In this document: piece after piece, positions 16,143 to 25,611 of the stretch
Numbering within the stretch: the first letter of the stretch is position 1
Layout: each line of letters opens with the position of its first letter
Assembly: GCF_002932875.1 (NCBI RefSeq)
Contig: NZ_PSWS01000007.1
Coordinates: forward strand, 1 to 56,826
Origin: Rathayibacter tritici
GTDB taxonomy: Bacteria > Actinomycetota > Actinomycetes > Actinomycetales > Microbacteriaceae
Reading direction: 5' to 3'
Length of the DNA: 56,826 bases
Translations under genes and position numbers: made by a program
Notes under the pieces: model-generated
Seen by the model: the letters and a program-made list of their open reading frames with translations, nothing else
What the model was told of the DNA's origin: nothing
Database searches by the model: none

Positions 16143-17522
16143 TCAGCGGATCCGGATGAGCTTCTTGTTGGCGAACTCCTCCATCGCGAACCGGCCCAGC
16201 TCGCGCCCCGAGCCGGAGCGCTTCACACCGCCGAACGGCAGCTCCGCGGAGTCGCCCAGCACCAGATTGATCCACACCATGCCGGCGTCGATGCCGTCTG
16301 CGACGCGCAGGGCCTGCTCCTGGTCGGTGGTGTAGACGTAGCTGCCGAGGCCGTATGGGGTGTCGTTCGCGAGCCGCACGGCGTCCTCCTCGGAGGCCGC
16401 GCGGTAGAGCACCGCGACGGGTCCGAAGAACTCCTCGTGGTGAGCATCCATCTCCTCGGTCACCTCGGCGAGCACGGCCGGCGGGAAGAAGTTGCCCGAG
16501 GGTGTCCCCGAGGCCAGCACAGTGGCGCCCTGCTTCTTCGCGCGCTCGAGCTGCTCGGTGAGGCGCTCGGTCGCGGCGGTCGAGGACAGCGGGCCCAGCA
16601 GGGTCCCTTCCGCCAGGGGATCGGCCGGCTGCGCCGCCGTGAAGAGGTCGGTGAACTTCGCGGCGAAGTCCTCGTAGAGCTCGTCGATCACGATGAAGCG
16701 CTTGGCTGCGTTGCAGGACTGGCCGTTGTTGTCGAGGCGGGCGTTCACCGCGTCCTGCACGGCGGCGTCGAGGTCGTCGGTGGACAGCAGGACGAACGGG
16801 TCGGAGCCGCCGAGCTCGAGCACGATCTTCTTCAGGTGCCGGCCGGCCAGCTCCGCGACGGCAGCACCGGCACGCTCCGAACCGGTGACCGAGACGCCCT
16901 GCACCCGCGGGTCGGCGATGATCGTGGCGACCTGCTCGATCGAGGCGTAGACGTGGCGGTAGACGCCGACCTGGACGTGCAGTCCGGCGGCGGCGTCGTC
17001 GAAGATCCGTTGAATGGCGGCGGACGACTCCGGGCACTGCGGAGCGTGCTTCAGCAGGATGCTGTTGCCCAGCACGATGTTCGGGCCGGCGAAGCGGGCG
17101 ACCTGGTAGTAGGGGAAGTTCCACGGCATGACGCCGAGCAGCACGCCGAGACCGGAGCGGCGGATGAAGGCCGAACCCGTGCCCTCCGCCAGTTCGATGT
17201 CCTCGTCGGCGAGGAAGGCCGCGCCGTTGTCGGCGTAGTACTGGTAGATGGCAGCGGCGAAATCGACCTCTCCGAGGGCCTGGTCGAGGGGTTTGCCCAT
17301 CTCGCGCACGGCGATCTCGGCGAGTTCTTCGCGGCGTTCGGTGTGCAGCGCGGCGACCCGCGCGATCAGAGCGGCCCGCTCGGCCGTGGACACGCGGCGC
17401 GCCCAGCTGTCGTAGGCCGCGGAGGTCGCGGAGATCGCGTCCTCCAGTTCGAGGTCGGAGAAGGTGGCGTAGTCGGCGTGGGTCCGCCCTGTCGCGGGAT
17501 CGATGACGATGTAGCTGCTCAT
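16143..17522 (-). CDS. gabD: NAD(P)-dependent (succinate-)semialdehyde dehydrogenase
   Basis: A 459-residue aldehyde dehydrogenase starting MSSYIVIDPATG at ATG 17522. Key residues are the general base Glu near 236 (LELGGSDPF) and the nucleophile Cys270 (NNGQSCNAAKRF). It overlaps the putrescine oxidase stop by 4 bp. Putrescine oxidase makes 4-aminobutanal, so this enzyme could oxidise 4-aminobutanal to GABA or succinate semialdehyde to succinate; length and sequence resemble the shorter GabD-like branch. A second aldehyde dehydrogenase lies at 23353, which makes a division of labour likely. The symbol is by family, not proven specificity. Confidence 0.85.
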   Translation of the reverse strand: MSSYIVIDPATGRTHADYATFSDLELEDAISATSAAYDSWARRVSTAERAALIARVAALHTERREELAEIAVREMGKPLDQALGEVDFAAAIYQYYADNGAAFLADEDIELAEGTGSAFIRRSGLGVLLGVMPWNFPYYQVARFAGPNIVLGNSILLKHAPQCPESSAAIQRIFDDAAAGLHVQVGVYRHVYASIEQVATIIADPRVQGVSVTGSERAGAAVAELAGRHLKKIVLELGGSDPFVLLSTDDLDAAVQDAVNARLDNNGQSCNAAKRFIVIDELYEDFAAKFTDLFTAAQPADPLAEGTLLGPLSSTAATERLTEQLERAKKQGATVLASGTPSGNFFPPAVLAEVTEEMDAHHEEFFGPVAVLYRAASEEDAVRLANDTPYGLGSYVYTTDQEQALRVADGIDAGMVWINLVLGDSAELPFGGVKRSGSGRELGRFAMEEFANKKLIRIR

Positions 17523-18934
17523 GAGATGTCTCCTGACTCGTGCTTCAGACCGGCAAGGGTCTCGGTGGCGAGCCGTCGTCCGACTCGGATCGCGCCGTCG
17601 ACGTGCTGGTAGCCCTCGGCGGCGAGGTCGCTGGTGCCGAAGCGCAGGGGTCCGACCGGCTCCAGCTGGAGTGCGCCGTAGCGCACGAGCCCGCCGAGGT
17701 CGAAGCTGGCGGCGTACGCGCCCTGCGTCCATTCCTCGGCGGCCCAGTCGCTCTCGAAATACACCACCGGAGTGAGGGCCTTCTGGCCGAAGTACGCCGC
17801 AAGTGACTCGAGGATCCGCTGCTTGCGCTCGGCGATCGGCAGGCGGAACAGCGCGTCCGCCTTCTCGTCGGAGACGAAGCCCACGAGAGTGCCACGGCTC
17901 TCCCCGTGGTTGGAGTTGTCGTAGGTCTCGTGGACCACCTGATAGGGGCTGAACGCGGTCGCCGACAGGCCGTCCTCGCGCCAGAACGGGGTCTCGTAGC
18001 TGGCGTGCACCTTGATGACGAGGCCGAGCGACTGGTGCTGCTGCATCTGCTGGCGCAGGCGCGGCAGGGTGGGCGCGTACTCGATGCGGTTCTGGAGGTT
18101 CGGCGGCACGGCGACGATGACGCGCTTCGCCGTGACGTGCAGGTCGTCGGTGAAGACCTCCACAGGTTCGCCCTCCCTCGCGCCGTCCGGCAGCGCGGCC
18201 GAGGACCAGCGGATGCGGCGCACCGGCTGCGAGAGCCGCACGTTCTCGAGCCCCAGCTTCTCCGCCAGCTTCAGCGGGACCTGCTGCAGTCCGCCGACGA
18301 CCCGCTTGTCGAGGATGAAGTCGGCATCGACGAGGTTGCTGAAGGATCCAGCGCTGGCGGCCATCAGCAGCGCCTGCAGCAGCGAGAACGCGTGAGCGGG
18401 CTTGGTGAGCATGGCGTCGGCGATGAAGAGGGCGACGTTCGCGCGTGCCTCGGCGTCGTCGCTCTGCTCCTCGAGCCAGGCCTGGAAAGAGATGCGGTCG
18501 AACTCGGACGCCCGCGGCTGCTCCCAGGGCGCGGCCGGGTCGGTCTGGGCGACGAGCTCGTCCAGGACGACGATGAGACGCTCGATCTCCGCCTCGGTGT
18601 GCTCGCTCGCGGGGAAGATGTCACCGGTGAAGCGCTTGGCCACGCCGTCGGCGCCGATGTAGATGCTCTCGCCCTCGCGGTAGCGCTGGTAGGTGTCCAG
18701 GCCCAGCTCGTCGAGAGTCTCGAGTAGCGCCGTCTGGTCGGGTGAGACCCACTGCCCGCCGAGCTCGAACATCTGGCCCTCGATGTGGTTCGTCCAGAGA
18801 CGGCCGCCGATGCGGTCACGCGCCTCGAGCACGATCACCGAGAGACCTGCGCTTCGCAGTGCTACGGCCGCTGTCAGTCCGGTCGCTCCGGCGCCGACGA
18901 TGACGACGTCGCAGTGATGCTGTTCCCGATTCAC
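17519..18934 (-). CDS. puo: FAD-dependent amine oxidase, putrescine-oxidase type
   Basis: A 471-residue flavin monoamine oxidase. The N-terminal dinucleotide-binding fold reads DVVIVGAGATGLTAA, followed by ARDRIGGRLWTN and FELGGQWVSPDQ; a C-terminal FAD motif precedes HVDGAIRVGRRLATETL. This arrangement and length match actinobacterial putrescine oxidases, which convert putrescine to 4-aminobutanal with H2O2 and ammonia. GTG 18934 is preferred because AAGGAA lies about 3-8 bases upstream; another GTG 27 bases earlier has no such site. It is 23 bp downstream of the PucR gene and coupled to the aldehyde dehydrogenase. Other monoamines remain possible substrates. Confidence 0.87.
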   Translation of the reverse strand: MNREQHHCDVVIVGAGATGLTAAVALRSAGLSVIVLEARDRIGGRLWTNHIEGQMFELGGQWVSPDQTALLETLDELGLDTYQRYREGESIYIGADGVAKRFTGDIFPASEHTEAEIERLIVVLDELVAQTDPAAPWEQPRASEFDRISFQAWLEEQSDDAEARANVALFIADAMLTKPAHAFSLLQALLMAASAGSFSNLVDADFILDKRVVGGLQQVPLKLAEKLGLENVRLSQPVRRIRWSSAALPDGAREGEPVEVFTDDLHVTAKRVIVAVPPNLQNRIEYAPTLPRLRQQMQQHQSLGLVIKVHASYETPFWREDGLSATAFSPYQVVHETYDNSNHGESRGTLVGFVSDEKADALFRLPIAERKQRILESLAAYFGQKALTPVVYFESDWAAEEWTQGAYAASFDLGGLVRYGALQLEPVGPLRFGTSDLAAEGYQHVDGAIRVGRRLATETLAGLKHESGDIS

Positions 18935-18957
18935 GATTCCTTGTTTCTCTTGGTTCT

Positions 18958-20442
18958 TCACGGTTGAGCGAGATCGAGTGCCACGAGCAGTGCCCACAGC
19001 TCCGCCCGGCCCCTGAACTCGTCCAGGGGCAACTCCAGCTCCTGCCCGAGAGCGGTCATGCGCTGCTTCAGGGTGTGCCGGTGCAGATTCAGGTCGCGGG
19101 CGGCTCGTTCCCACGAGGCGTCGTGGCGCAGCCACACTGCGGCTTCCCGCAGCAACGCGTGCCCGTCGTCGGAGCGAAGGAGTGCGGCCGTTTTCAGCCG
19201 GGCAAGCTCGGCGACGCGGTTCTCCGCGAGCAGTCCGAGTACGGACCCACGACTCAGATCATCGAACGAGCGGATCTCCCCTGCCCTCGCTCCGGTCAAG
19301 GCCGCGCGTGACTGCTTCGTCGCATCGGTGAGGTCGTCCCACTCGTTGACTGTCGCGATCCCCGCGCTCACTCGATCCTCGGTGATGCGATCGACGACCG
19401 CGCGGCGGCCGCTCCGGTCGGTGAGGACGAGGAGACCGTCGTCGGATTGGACCGCGAACAGGCGGACGCCGGGCGAGACGGACATCCGCTCCAGCGAGTC
19501 CCTCAGCGCGGAGGGGACGCCGTCGAGGGGGAGGGCGACGACGACCAACGGAGGGCTCGGCAGCTCGATCGAGTAGTGACCGAGCGCCTCCCCGACGGAG
19601 TCGATCCGCCCGTCCAGCAGCAGTCGGAGCAGGTGAGGGGCGATGGAGCGAAAGCCCAGGCGCTGATCCTCGGCGTGCTCGAGCGAGAGCTCCGTCAGGG
19701 CAGTCAGCAGCGTCTCGACGGACCTGTCCGCGGAGCCCTGAGCGCCGGGCCGGTAGATGACGGTCGCTCCGACCAGCGCCCCCGTGCGGCCGAGCGTGTT
19801 GACGACCCAGTGACCCGAATCGTCGCGCCCTTCGTCTCGAGCCCGGGTGCCGAGCTTCACCAGGGCCCGCGCCCGATCGCGGAGCGACTGCGGCGCGGCA
19901 CCGTGCACGACCAGACCCTCGGAGTCGAGCACCGCGACATCGCCCTGCAGCGCCTGCGCCGCCGTGGCCACCGCCGCGCGGAGTCCGCCGGAGCTCAGAA
20001 CGGCCTTCGAAACGGCCTCCTGCGCCTGCAGCACCCACTCAATCCGTCGCCTCGACTCAGCGGCGTGGCGATCGGCGATGAAGCGGCTGACCGCGATGAA
20101 CGGAGTCGCGTACGGCACTTCGATCAGTGCGAGGGCTGCGACTTCGCACGCATCGACGAGGAGACGCGGCGTCCCTGCTTCGACGACCTCGGTGCCGAAT
20201 CCGATCGCCACAGCTCCGGCGCGGTCCAGCCTGCGGACGTACGCGTCGAACGAGGAGCGATCGGTGAATGTCGCGAACTGGCGCCCGGTCGTGAGCAGCA
20301 GCTGCCCTGGTTCCAGGAACGGGCTGGGGTCGGCGAGGTCCGAGGAGTGGGACCAGCCGATCTCGAGTCCGTCGAATCCCGTCGTCAGCAGCGTGAGCCC
20401 GAGAGGCTCGTGCGCCACGAGGTCGCGGACGGTCACTGTCAT
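18958..20442 (-). CDS. PucR family transcriptional regulator
   Basis: A 494-residue regulator with the PucR layout: an N-terminal purine-catabolism-like domain (about 1-125; MTVTVRDLVAHEPLGL), a central GGDEF-like region, and a C-terminal helix-turn-helix (about 440-480; RDLNLHRHTLKQRMTALGQ). It is followed closely by putrescine oxidase and faces gabT across a 140-bp divergent region. Regulators of this kind activate amino-acid and polyamine catabolism genes in actinobacteria. Its effector may be GABA, putrescine or an aldehyde intermediate. The start has only a weak ribosome binding site. Confidence 0.87.
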   Translation of the reverse strand: MTVTVRDLVAHEPLGLTLLTTGFDGLEIGWSHSSDLADPSPFLEPGQLLLTTGRQFATFTDRSSFDAYVRRLDRAGAVAIGFGTEVVEAGTPRLLVDACEVAALALIEVPYATPFIAVSRFIADRHAAESRRRIEWVLQAQEAVSKAVLSSGGLRAAVATAAQALQGDVAVLDSEGLVVHGAAPQSLRDRARALVKLGTRARDEGRDDSGHWVVNTLGRTGALVGATVIYRPGAQGSADRSVETLLTALTELSLEHAEDQRLGFRSIAPHLLRLLLDGRIDSVGEALGHYSIELPSPPLVVVALPLDGVPSALRDSLERMSVSPGVRLFAVQSDDGLLVLTDRSGRRAVVDRITEDRVSAGIATVNEWDDLTDATKQSRAALTGARAGEIRSFDDLSRGSVLGLLAENRVAELARLKTAALLRSDDGHALLREAAVWLRHDASWERAARDLNLHRHTLKQRMTALGQELELPLDEFRGRAELWALLVALDLAQP

Positions 20443-20582
20443 GGGATCAGCTAAACGCACATCCTTCGGAAACGGTCTGCCGGGAAGGCATTCGTAGGCG
20501 GTGTCTCTGCCGTTCAGGCACGAGGTCGTCCGGGCCGATCGGCCTAGCGTGAGGGGCACTCGATCGATCAGGAGGACGTGGG
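20443..20582. promoter_or_regulatory. Divergent promoter region between PucR and gabT
   Basis: This 140-bp region must hold both promoters. Short symmetric elements are visible: CCTTC ... GAAGG around 20462-20484, and GCCGATCGGC at about 20537-20546. AGGAGG at 20570 serves gabT. No element clearly matches a known PucR box. Confidence 0.4.
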
Positions 20583-21941
20583 ATGACCGCACTGCCCGTA
20601 GCCGACACCACCGTCGGCGGCCCGACGCTCATCCAGAAGCGCGAACTCCTCACGGAGATCCCCGGCCCGCGCTCCCGCGAGCTCCACGCCCGTAAGACGG
20701 CCGCCGTCGCCGCGGGCGTGGGCGTCACGCTCCCGATCTACGTCGAGGCGGCGGGCGGCGGTGTCATCCGCGACGTCGACGGGAACACCCTGATCGACTT
20801 CGGCTCCGGCATCGCGGTCACCGGCGTCGGCAACTCGGCTCCCGCGGTCGTCGAGGCGGTGCAGCGGCAGGTCGCCGCTTTCACCCACACCTGCTTCACC
20901 GTCACCGGCTACGAGGGCTACGTCGAGGTCGCGGAGAAGCTCAACGCCCTCACCCCGGGGGATTTCGAGAAGCGCACCGCCCTGTTCAACTCCGGCGCCG
21001 AAGCGGTGGAGAACGCCGTCAAGATCGCGCGCCACCACACCGGCCGGCAGGCCGTCGTGGCGTTCGATCACGCCTACCACGGCCGCACGAACCTCACGAT
21101 GGCGCTCACGGCGAAGGCCATGCCCTACAAGTCCGGCTTCGGCCCGTTCGCGCCCGAGGTGTACCGGGCCCCCCTGTCCTACCCCTTCCGCGACGGCGGG
21201 GAGTCCGGTGCCGCGGCCGCCGCGCGCGCCGTCACGATGATCGAGAAGCAGATCGGCGCCGCGAACGTCGCCGCGCTCATCATCGAGCCCATCCAGGGCG
21301 AGGGCGGTTTCATCGTCCCGGCCCCCGGGTTCCTCCCGGCCCTGCTCGACTGGGCCCGCGCCCACGACATCGTGTTCATCGCCGACGAGGTGCAGACCGG
21401 CTTCGCCCGCACGGGGGCCCTGTTCGCCAGCGAGCACGAGGGCATCGACCCCGACCTCATCGTCACGGCCAAGGGCATCGCCGGCGGCCTTCCCCTCTCC
21501 GCCGTCACCGGCCGGGCGGACATCATGGACTCGGCTCACATCGGCGGGCTCGGCGGCACCTACGCCGGCAATCCCCTCGCCTGCGCCGCGGCACTCGCCA
21601 CGATCGAGACCTACGAGCGCGAGAACCTCATCGAGCGGGCGCGCGAGATCGAGGTCCTGTTCCGCGGGCGGCTGGAGGAGATGCGCCGCACGGACGCCCG
21701 CATCGGCGATATCCGCGGCCGAGGTGCCATGCTCGCGATCGAGCTGGTCGACCCTGTCACCGGCGACCCGGACGCCGCGCTCACCGGTCGCGTCGCTGCG
21801 GCTGCGCACGCCCACGGCCTCGTGCTCCTGACCTGCGGCACCTACGGCAACGTCATCCGCTTCCTTCCTCCGCTCGCGATCTCCGACGAGCTGGCGCACG
21901 ACGGACTCGACGTCCTGCGCGATGCCCTGGCGGCCGGCTGA
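20583..21941 (+). CDS. gabT: 4-aminobutyrate (GABA) aminotransferase
   Basis: A 452-residue class III PLP aminotransferase with the GabT pattern: GSGIAVTGVGNSAPAVV, LFNSGAEAVENAVKIAR, DEVQTGFARTG and the PLP lysine Lys297 (TAKGIAGGLPLSAV). It transfers the amino group of GABA to 2-oxoglutarate, giving succinate semialdehyde and glutamate. A strong AGGAGG lies 8 bases before ATG 20583. Its TGA overlaps the next ATG by one base, starting a tightly packed gabT-gdh-gabD operon divergent from PucR. Confidence 0.93.
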   Translation: MTALPVADTTVGGPTLIQKRELLTEIPGPRSRELHARKTAAVAAGVGVTLPIYVEAAGGGVIRDVDGNTLIDFGSGIAVTGVGNSAPAVVEAVQRQVAAFTHTCFTVTGYEGYVEVAEKLNALTPGDFEKRTALFNSGAEAVENAVKIARHHTGRQAVVAFDHAYHGRTNLTMALTAKAMPYKSGFGPFAPEVYRAPLSYPFRDGGESGAAAAARAVTMIEKQIGAANVAALIIEPIQGEGGFIVPAPGFLPALLDWARAHDIVFIADEVQTGFARTGALFASEHEGIDPDLIVTAKGIAGGLPLSAVTGRADIMDSAHIGGLGGTYAGNPLACAAALATIETYERENLIERAREIEVLFRGRLEEMRRTDARIGDIRGRGAMLAIELVDPVTGDPDAALTGRVAAAAHAHGLVLLTCGTYGNVIRFLPPLAISDELAHDGLDVLRDALAAG

Positions 21942-23356
21942 TGACGGCGTCACCGCAGCAGGTCGCGGCAGCCGCGACCCGCACCCGCGAGACGGCACCC
22001 TTTCCGGGGGCGCGCGGTGCCGGCCACCAGGCTCTGGCCGACGCCCGCGCTCAGCTCGCGGAGGCGGTCGCCTTCCACGGCTACGACGACGGCACCCACG
22101 CCATGCTCGCCGCGAGCCGGCGCGAGCTCACCGTCAGCATCCCGCTCCGACGCGACGACGGCACCATGGAGGTGCTGACCGGCTACCGGATCCAGCACAA
22201 CATCTCCCGCGGCCCCGCCAAGGGGGGACTGCGCTACAGCGCCTCCGTCGACGTCGACGAGGTGCGCGCGCTCGCCATGTGGATGACCTGGAAGTGCGCC
22301 CTGCTCGACGTGCCCTACGGCGGCGCCAAGGGTGGGATCGCGATCGACCCGCGCCGCTACTCCAGCGCCGAGCTGGAGCGGGTGACCCGGCGGTACACGA
22401 CCGAGATCCTGCCGATCATCGGCCCCCAGCACGACATCCCGGCCCCGGACATCGGCACCGATGAGCGGGTGATGGCGTGGATGATGGACACCTACTCCGT
22501 CAGCCAGGGCCACACCGTCCCCGGCGTTGTCACGGGCAAGCCCCTCAGCCTCGGCGGCTCGCTCGGCCGCGCGAGCGCCACCTCCCGCGGGGTCGTGCAC
22601 GTCGCCCTCGCGGCTCTGGACACCGCCGGGATCGACGTCTCCTCCTCTACGGCCGCGGTCCAGGGGTTCGGCAAGGTCGGCCGCGACGCCTCCCGGTTCC
22701 TGCACCAGGCCGGAGTCGCCGTCGTCGGTGTCTCCGACCAGTACGGCGCGGTGCACGCCCCGGCCGGGATCGACGTCGAGGCGCTCGGCCGCCATGTCGA
22801 CGCCACCGGCAGCGTCGTCGGATTCCCCGGTGCCGAGGCGCTCGAGAGCCTCGACCTGCTCGAGCTGGACGTCGATCTGCTCGTTCCCGCCGCGGTGGAG
22901 GGGGTCCTCCACGCCGAGAACGCCTCCCGAGTGCGAGCCCGCATCGTGGTCGAAGGCGCCAACGGCCCCACCACCCGCGATGCCGACCGCATCCTCGCCT
23001 CCGCGGGGGTGCTCGTCGTCCCCGACATCCTCGCCAACGCCGGCGGAGTGATCGTCTCGTACTTCGAATGGGTGCAGTCGAACCAGGCCTACCAGTGGAG
23101 CCTCGACGAGGTGGAGAGCCGTCTCGCGGAACGCATGCGGTCCGGATGGAACGACGTCACTGCGTTCGCCGCTCTCCACGACCTGACCCTGCGGGCGGCG
23201 GCCACTGCTCTGGCCGTCAAGCGCGTCACCGACGCCCACCGCCTCCGCGGCCTCTACCCCTGGGCCCTGCACCTCCTGTCCTGCCGCGGCCCCGCGACCG
23301 ACCGCCCTGCCCGACTCGCCAGCACCGACCGACCTCGAGGAAGATCACCACGATGA
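21941..23356 (+). CDS. Glu/Leu/Phe/Val dehydrogenase family protein
   Basis: A 471-residue amino-acid dehydrogenase. The catalytic lysine Lys130 lies in PYGGAKGGIAIDP, the PAPDIGTDERVMAWMMD motif follows, and the NAD-binding domain shows QGFGKVGRDASRF. Glutamate dehydrogenase activity would regenerate 2-oxoglutarate for gabT. The usual family end (HRLRGLYP) is followed by an extra tail of about 31 residues, rich in Arg and Pro, that runs into the next gene; it may be a late extension without function. It is coupled on both sides: TGATG with gabT and ATGA with gabD. Confidence 0.88.
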   Translation: MTASPQQVAAAATRTRETAPFPGARGAGHQALADARAQLAEAVAFHGYDDGTHAMLAASRRELTVSIPLRRDDGTMEVLTGYRIQHNISRGPAKGGLRYSASVDVDEVRALAMWMTWKCALLDVPYGGAKGGIAIDPRRYSSAELERVTRRYTTEILPIIGPQHDIPAPDIGTDERVMAWMMDTYSVSQGHTVPGVVTGKPLSLGGSLGRASATSRGVVHVALAALDTAGIDVSSSTAAVQGFGKVGRDASRFLHQAGVAVVGVSDQYGAVHAPAGIDVEALGRHVDATGSVVGFPGAEALESLDLLELDVDLLVPAAVEGVLHAENASRVRARIVVEGANGPTTRDADRILASAGVLVVPDILANAGGVIVSYFEWVQSNQAYQWSLDEVESRLAERMRSGWNDVTAFAALHDLTLRAAATALAVKRVTDAHRLRGLYPWALHLLSCRGPATDRPARLASTDRPRGRSPR

Positions 23357-24819
23357 CAGCCCTGACGGAGCGCGAGCTCCTCGACAGTGTCCCCGCCCGC
23401 CTCTTCATCGGCGGGGAGTGGGTGGATGCGTCCGGATCGAGAACGCTCCACGTCGCCGACCCGGCCACCGGGGCCCGCCTCGCCACGATCGCGGACGCGA
23501 GCCCGGCCGACGGGCTCCGGGCCCTCGACGCCGCCGTCGCCGCCCAGGAATCCTGGGCGAGAACGGCGCCTCGGGCGCGCGGTGAGATCCTGCGGCGCAC
23601 CTTCGATCTGCTGCAGCAGCGCCGCGACGCCGTGGCTCTCCTGATGACACTCGAGATGGGGAAGCCCCTCGCCGAGGCACAGGGCGAGGTCACCTACGGC
23701 GGCGAGTTCCTCCGCTGGTTCAGCGAGGAGGCCGTACGCATCTCCGGCCGGTTCGGCGACAACCCCGAGGGCACCGGGCGCATGGTGGTCTCGCAGCGAC
23801 CCGTCGGCCCGTCCTACCTCATCACCCCGTGGAACTTCCCCCTCGCGATGGCCACGCGGAAGATTGCGCCGGCGCTCGCCGCCGGGTGCACCGTCGTCGT
23901 GAAGCCGGCGGAGCTCACTCCTCTGACGACCCTGCTCCTGGCCGCCCTCCTCCAGGAGGCGGGCCTGCCCGCCGGGGTGCTCAACGTCATCACGACGTCC
24001 ACCTCGGCAGCCGTGTCGGAGCCGATTATCGCCGATCCCCGCCTGCGCAAGCTCTCCTTCACCGGGTCCACGCCGGTCGGTCGCGCGCTGATCACGCAGG
24101 CGTCCGAGAACGTGCTGCGCACCTCGATGGAGCTCGGTGGCAACGCCCCCTTCGTGGTGTTCGAGGACGCCGACCTGGACAAGGCCGTGACCGGCGCCCT
24201 CGCGGCCAAGTTCCGCAACACCGGCCAGGCCTGCACGGCCGCGAACCGCTTCATCGTCCACAGCTCGATCGCCGGCGAGTTCGCCGCGCGACTCGCCGAC
24301 GCGGTGTCGAGCATGCGCGTCGGCCGGGGCACCGAGGAGGGAGTCGCCATCGGGCCCCTGATCAACGACGAAGCGGTGCGGAAGGCCGACGCGCTCGTCC
24401 AGGACGCCCTCACCCGTGGCGCCACCCTCGTCACGGGCGGCCGCGCTCTGGAGGGCGCGGGGAGCTTCTACGAGCCCACCATCGTGACCGGAGTGCCGTC
24501 CGGCAGCGACATCCTCCGCGAGGAGATCTTCGGGCCCGTCGTCTCGATGGTGGAGTTCGATGACGAGGCCGAGGCCGTGAGCCTCGCGAACGACACGCAG
24601 TACGGCCTCGTCTCCTACGTCTTCACCGAGTCGCTCGCCCGGGGCGATCGCATGATCGACGCTCTCGACACCGGGATGATGGGCCTGAACGTGGGCGTGC
24701 TCTCCAACGCGGCCGCCCCGTTCGGCGGCGTCAAGCAGTCCGGCATCGGCCGCGAAGGCGGCGCGGAGGGCATCCACGAGTACCTGTCGACGAAGTACAC
24801 CCTCATCCCCAGCAGCTGA
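23353..24819 (+). CDS. gabD: NAD(P)-dependent succinate-semialdehyde dehydrogenase
   Basis: A 488-residue aldehyde dehydrogenase of the classical GabD type. General base Glu260 is in MELGGNAPFVVF and nucleophile Cys294 in NTGQACTAANRF; the C-terminus has FGGVKQSGIGREGG. It oxidises succinate semialdehyde from gabT to succinate, feeding the TCA cycle. ATG 23353 overlaps the upstream stop by 4 bp, with GAGGAAG upstream. It is longer and different in sequence from the aldehyde dehydrogenase at 16143, so the window holds two semialdehyde dehydrogenases. Confidence 0.92.
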   Translation: MTALTERELLDSVPARLFIGGEWVDASGSRTLHVADPATGARLATIADASPADGLRALDAAVAAQESWARTAPRARGEILRRTFDLLQQRRDAVALLMTLEMGKPLAEAQGEVTYGGEFLRWFSEEAVRISGRFGDNPEGTGRMVVSQRPVGPSYLITPWNFPLAMATRKIAPALAAGCTVVVKPAELTPLTTLLLAALLQEAGLPAGVLNVITTSTSAAVSEPIIADPRLRKLSFTGSTPVGRALITQASENVLRTSMELGGNAPFVVFEDADLDKAVTGALAAKFRNTGQACTAANRFIVHSSIAGEFAARLADAVSSMRVGRGTEEGVAIGPLINDEAVRKADALVQDALTRGATLVTGGRALEGAGSFYEPTIVTGVPSGSDILREEIFGPVVSMVEFDDEAEAVSLANDTQYGLVSYVFTESLARGDRMIDALDTGMMGLNVGVLSNAAAPFGGVKQSGIGREGGAEGIHEYLSTKYTLIPSS

Positions 24820-24863
24820 TCCCCGGGGAGTGCTCGCTCACCTCGCGTCCGTCGACTGCTCGC

Positions 24864-25478
24864 TCAGCTCCACGACTGGTCCATCACGTCGAACAACCGG
24901 TTCAGTGAACGCCGGATGTCGGTGGCCTGTGCCTTGGCCAGTTCTCCCCGGGTGAGGTTGTCGATCTCGAGACCGGCGAGCACCGCCATGACGAGTCCGG
25001 CGTCCTCCTCCGGAGTGAGAGCGCCGCGTGAGTGCAGCACGTCGGCCAGCTGAGCGTGGAGCGACTGCTTCCAGGCGCTCGACGCGCGGGCGAGCTCAGC
25101 ACGCCGCGTGGCCTCGATGAGGAACTCGTACTCGGCGACGATCGCATTGTCGGGGTTCTCGAGACCCTCGATGAGGAAGTCGGAGAGCACCCGCGCGAGG
25201 TCTGCCGCGGAACCGGCCGCTCCGATGGAGGAGATCGTGCGGATGACCCGGCGCAGCTCGCGCTGCGCGTGCAGGTCGAACGTCTCCTCGATCAATTGCT
25301 GCTTGTTGCCGAAGTAGTAGCTCACCGCGCCGAGGGGAAGCTCGGCCTCCGCGGCGAGGGTCCGCATGGAGAGGGCCGCCAGGCCGTCCCGCCCGATGAT
25401 GCGCAGTGCGGTCTCGAGGATCTTCTCCTTCCGTTCCGCGCCCTTCCGGCTCGGTGGGGCGATCACTCCTGCAGCCAT
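24864..25478 (-). CDS. TetR/AcrR family transcriptional regulator
   Basis: A 204-residue regulator with an N-terminal HTH (about 18-60; LSMRTLAAEAELPLGAVSYYFGNKQQL) and a helical C-terminal domain of the BetI/TetR_C_6 type. AAGGAGAT precedes ATG 25478. It converges on gabD (44 bp apart) and lies 133 bp downstream of the MBL hydrolase on the same strand, so it may be the last gene of the ABC-transporter operon or have its own promoter in that gap. It is a candidate regulator of the lactonase/ABC genes. Confidence 0.87.
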   Translation of the reverse strand: MAAGVIAPPSRKGAERKEKILETALRIIGRDGLAALSMRTLAAEAELPLGAVSYYFGNKQQLIEETFDLHAQRELRRVIRTISSIGAAGSAADLARVLSDFLIEGLENPDNAIVAEYEFLIEATRRAELARASSAWKQSLHAQLADVLHSRGALTPEEDAGLVMAVLAGLEIDNLTRGELAKAQATDIRRSLNRLFDVMDQSWS

Positions 25479-25611
25479 CAGATCTCCTTCCGGGCGCTGC
25501 GGATCCTCCCCGCGAAGCCCCCTCCGATTGTCTCAAGCGCGCCGTCGCCCTCCGGGAGCGCGAGCGCCACCTCGCCGACTCCGGCCCTCAGCGTCCACCG
25601 CGAGCCGGGCG

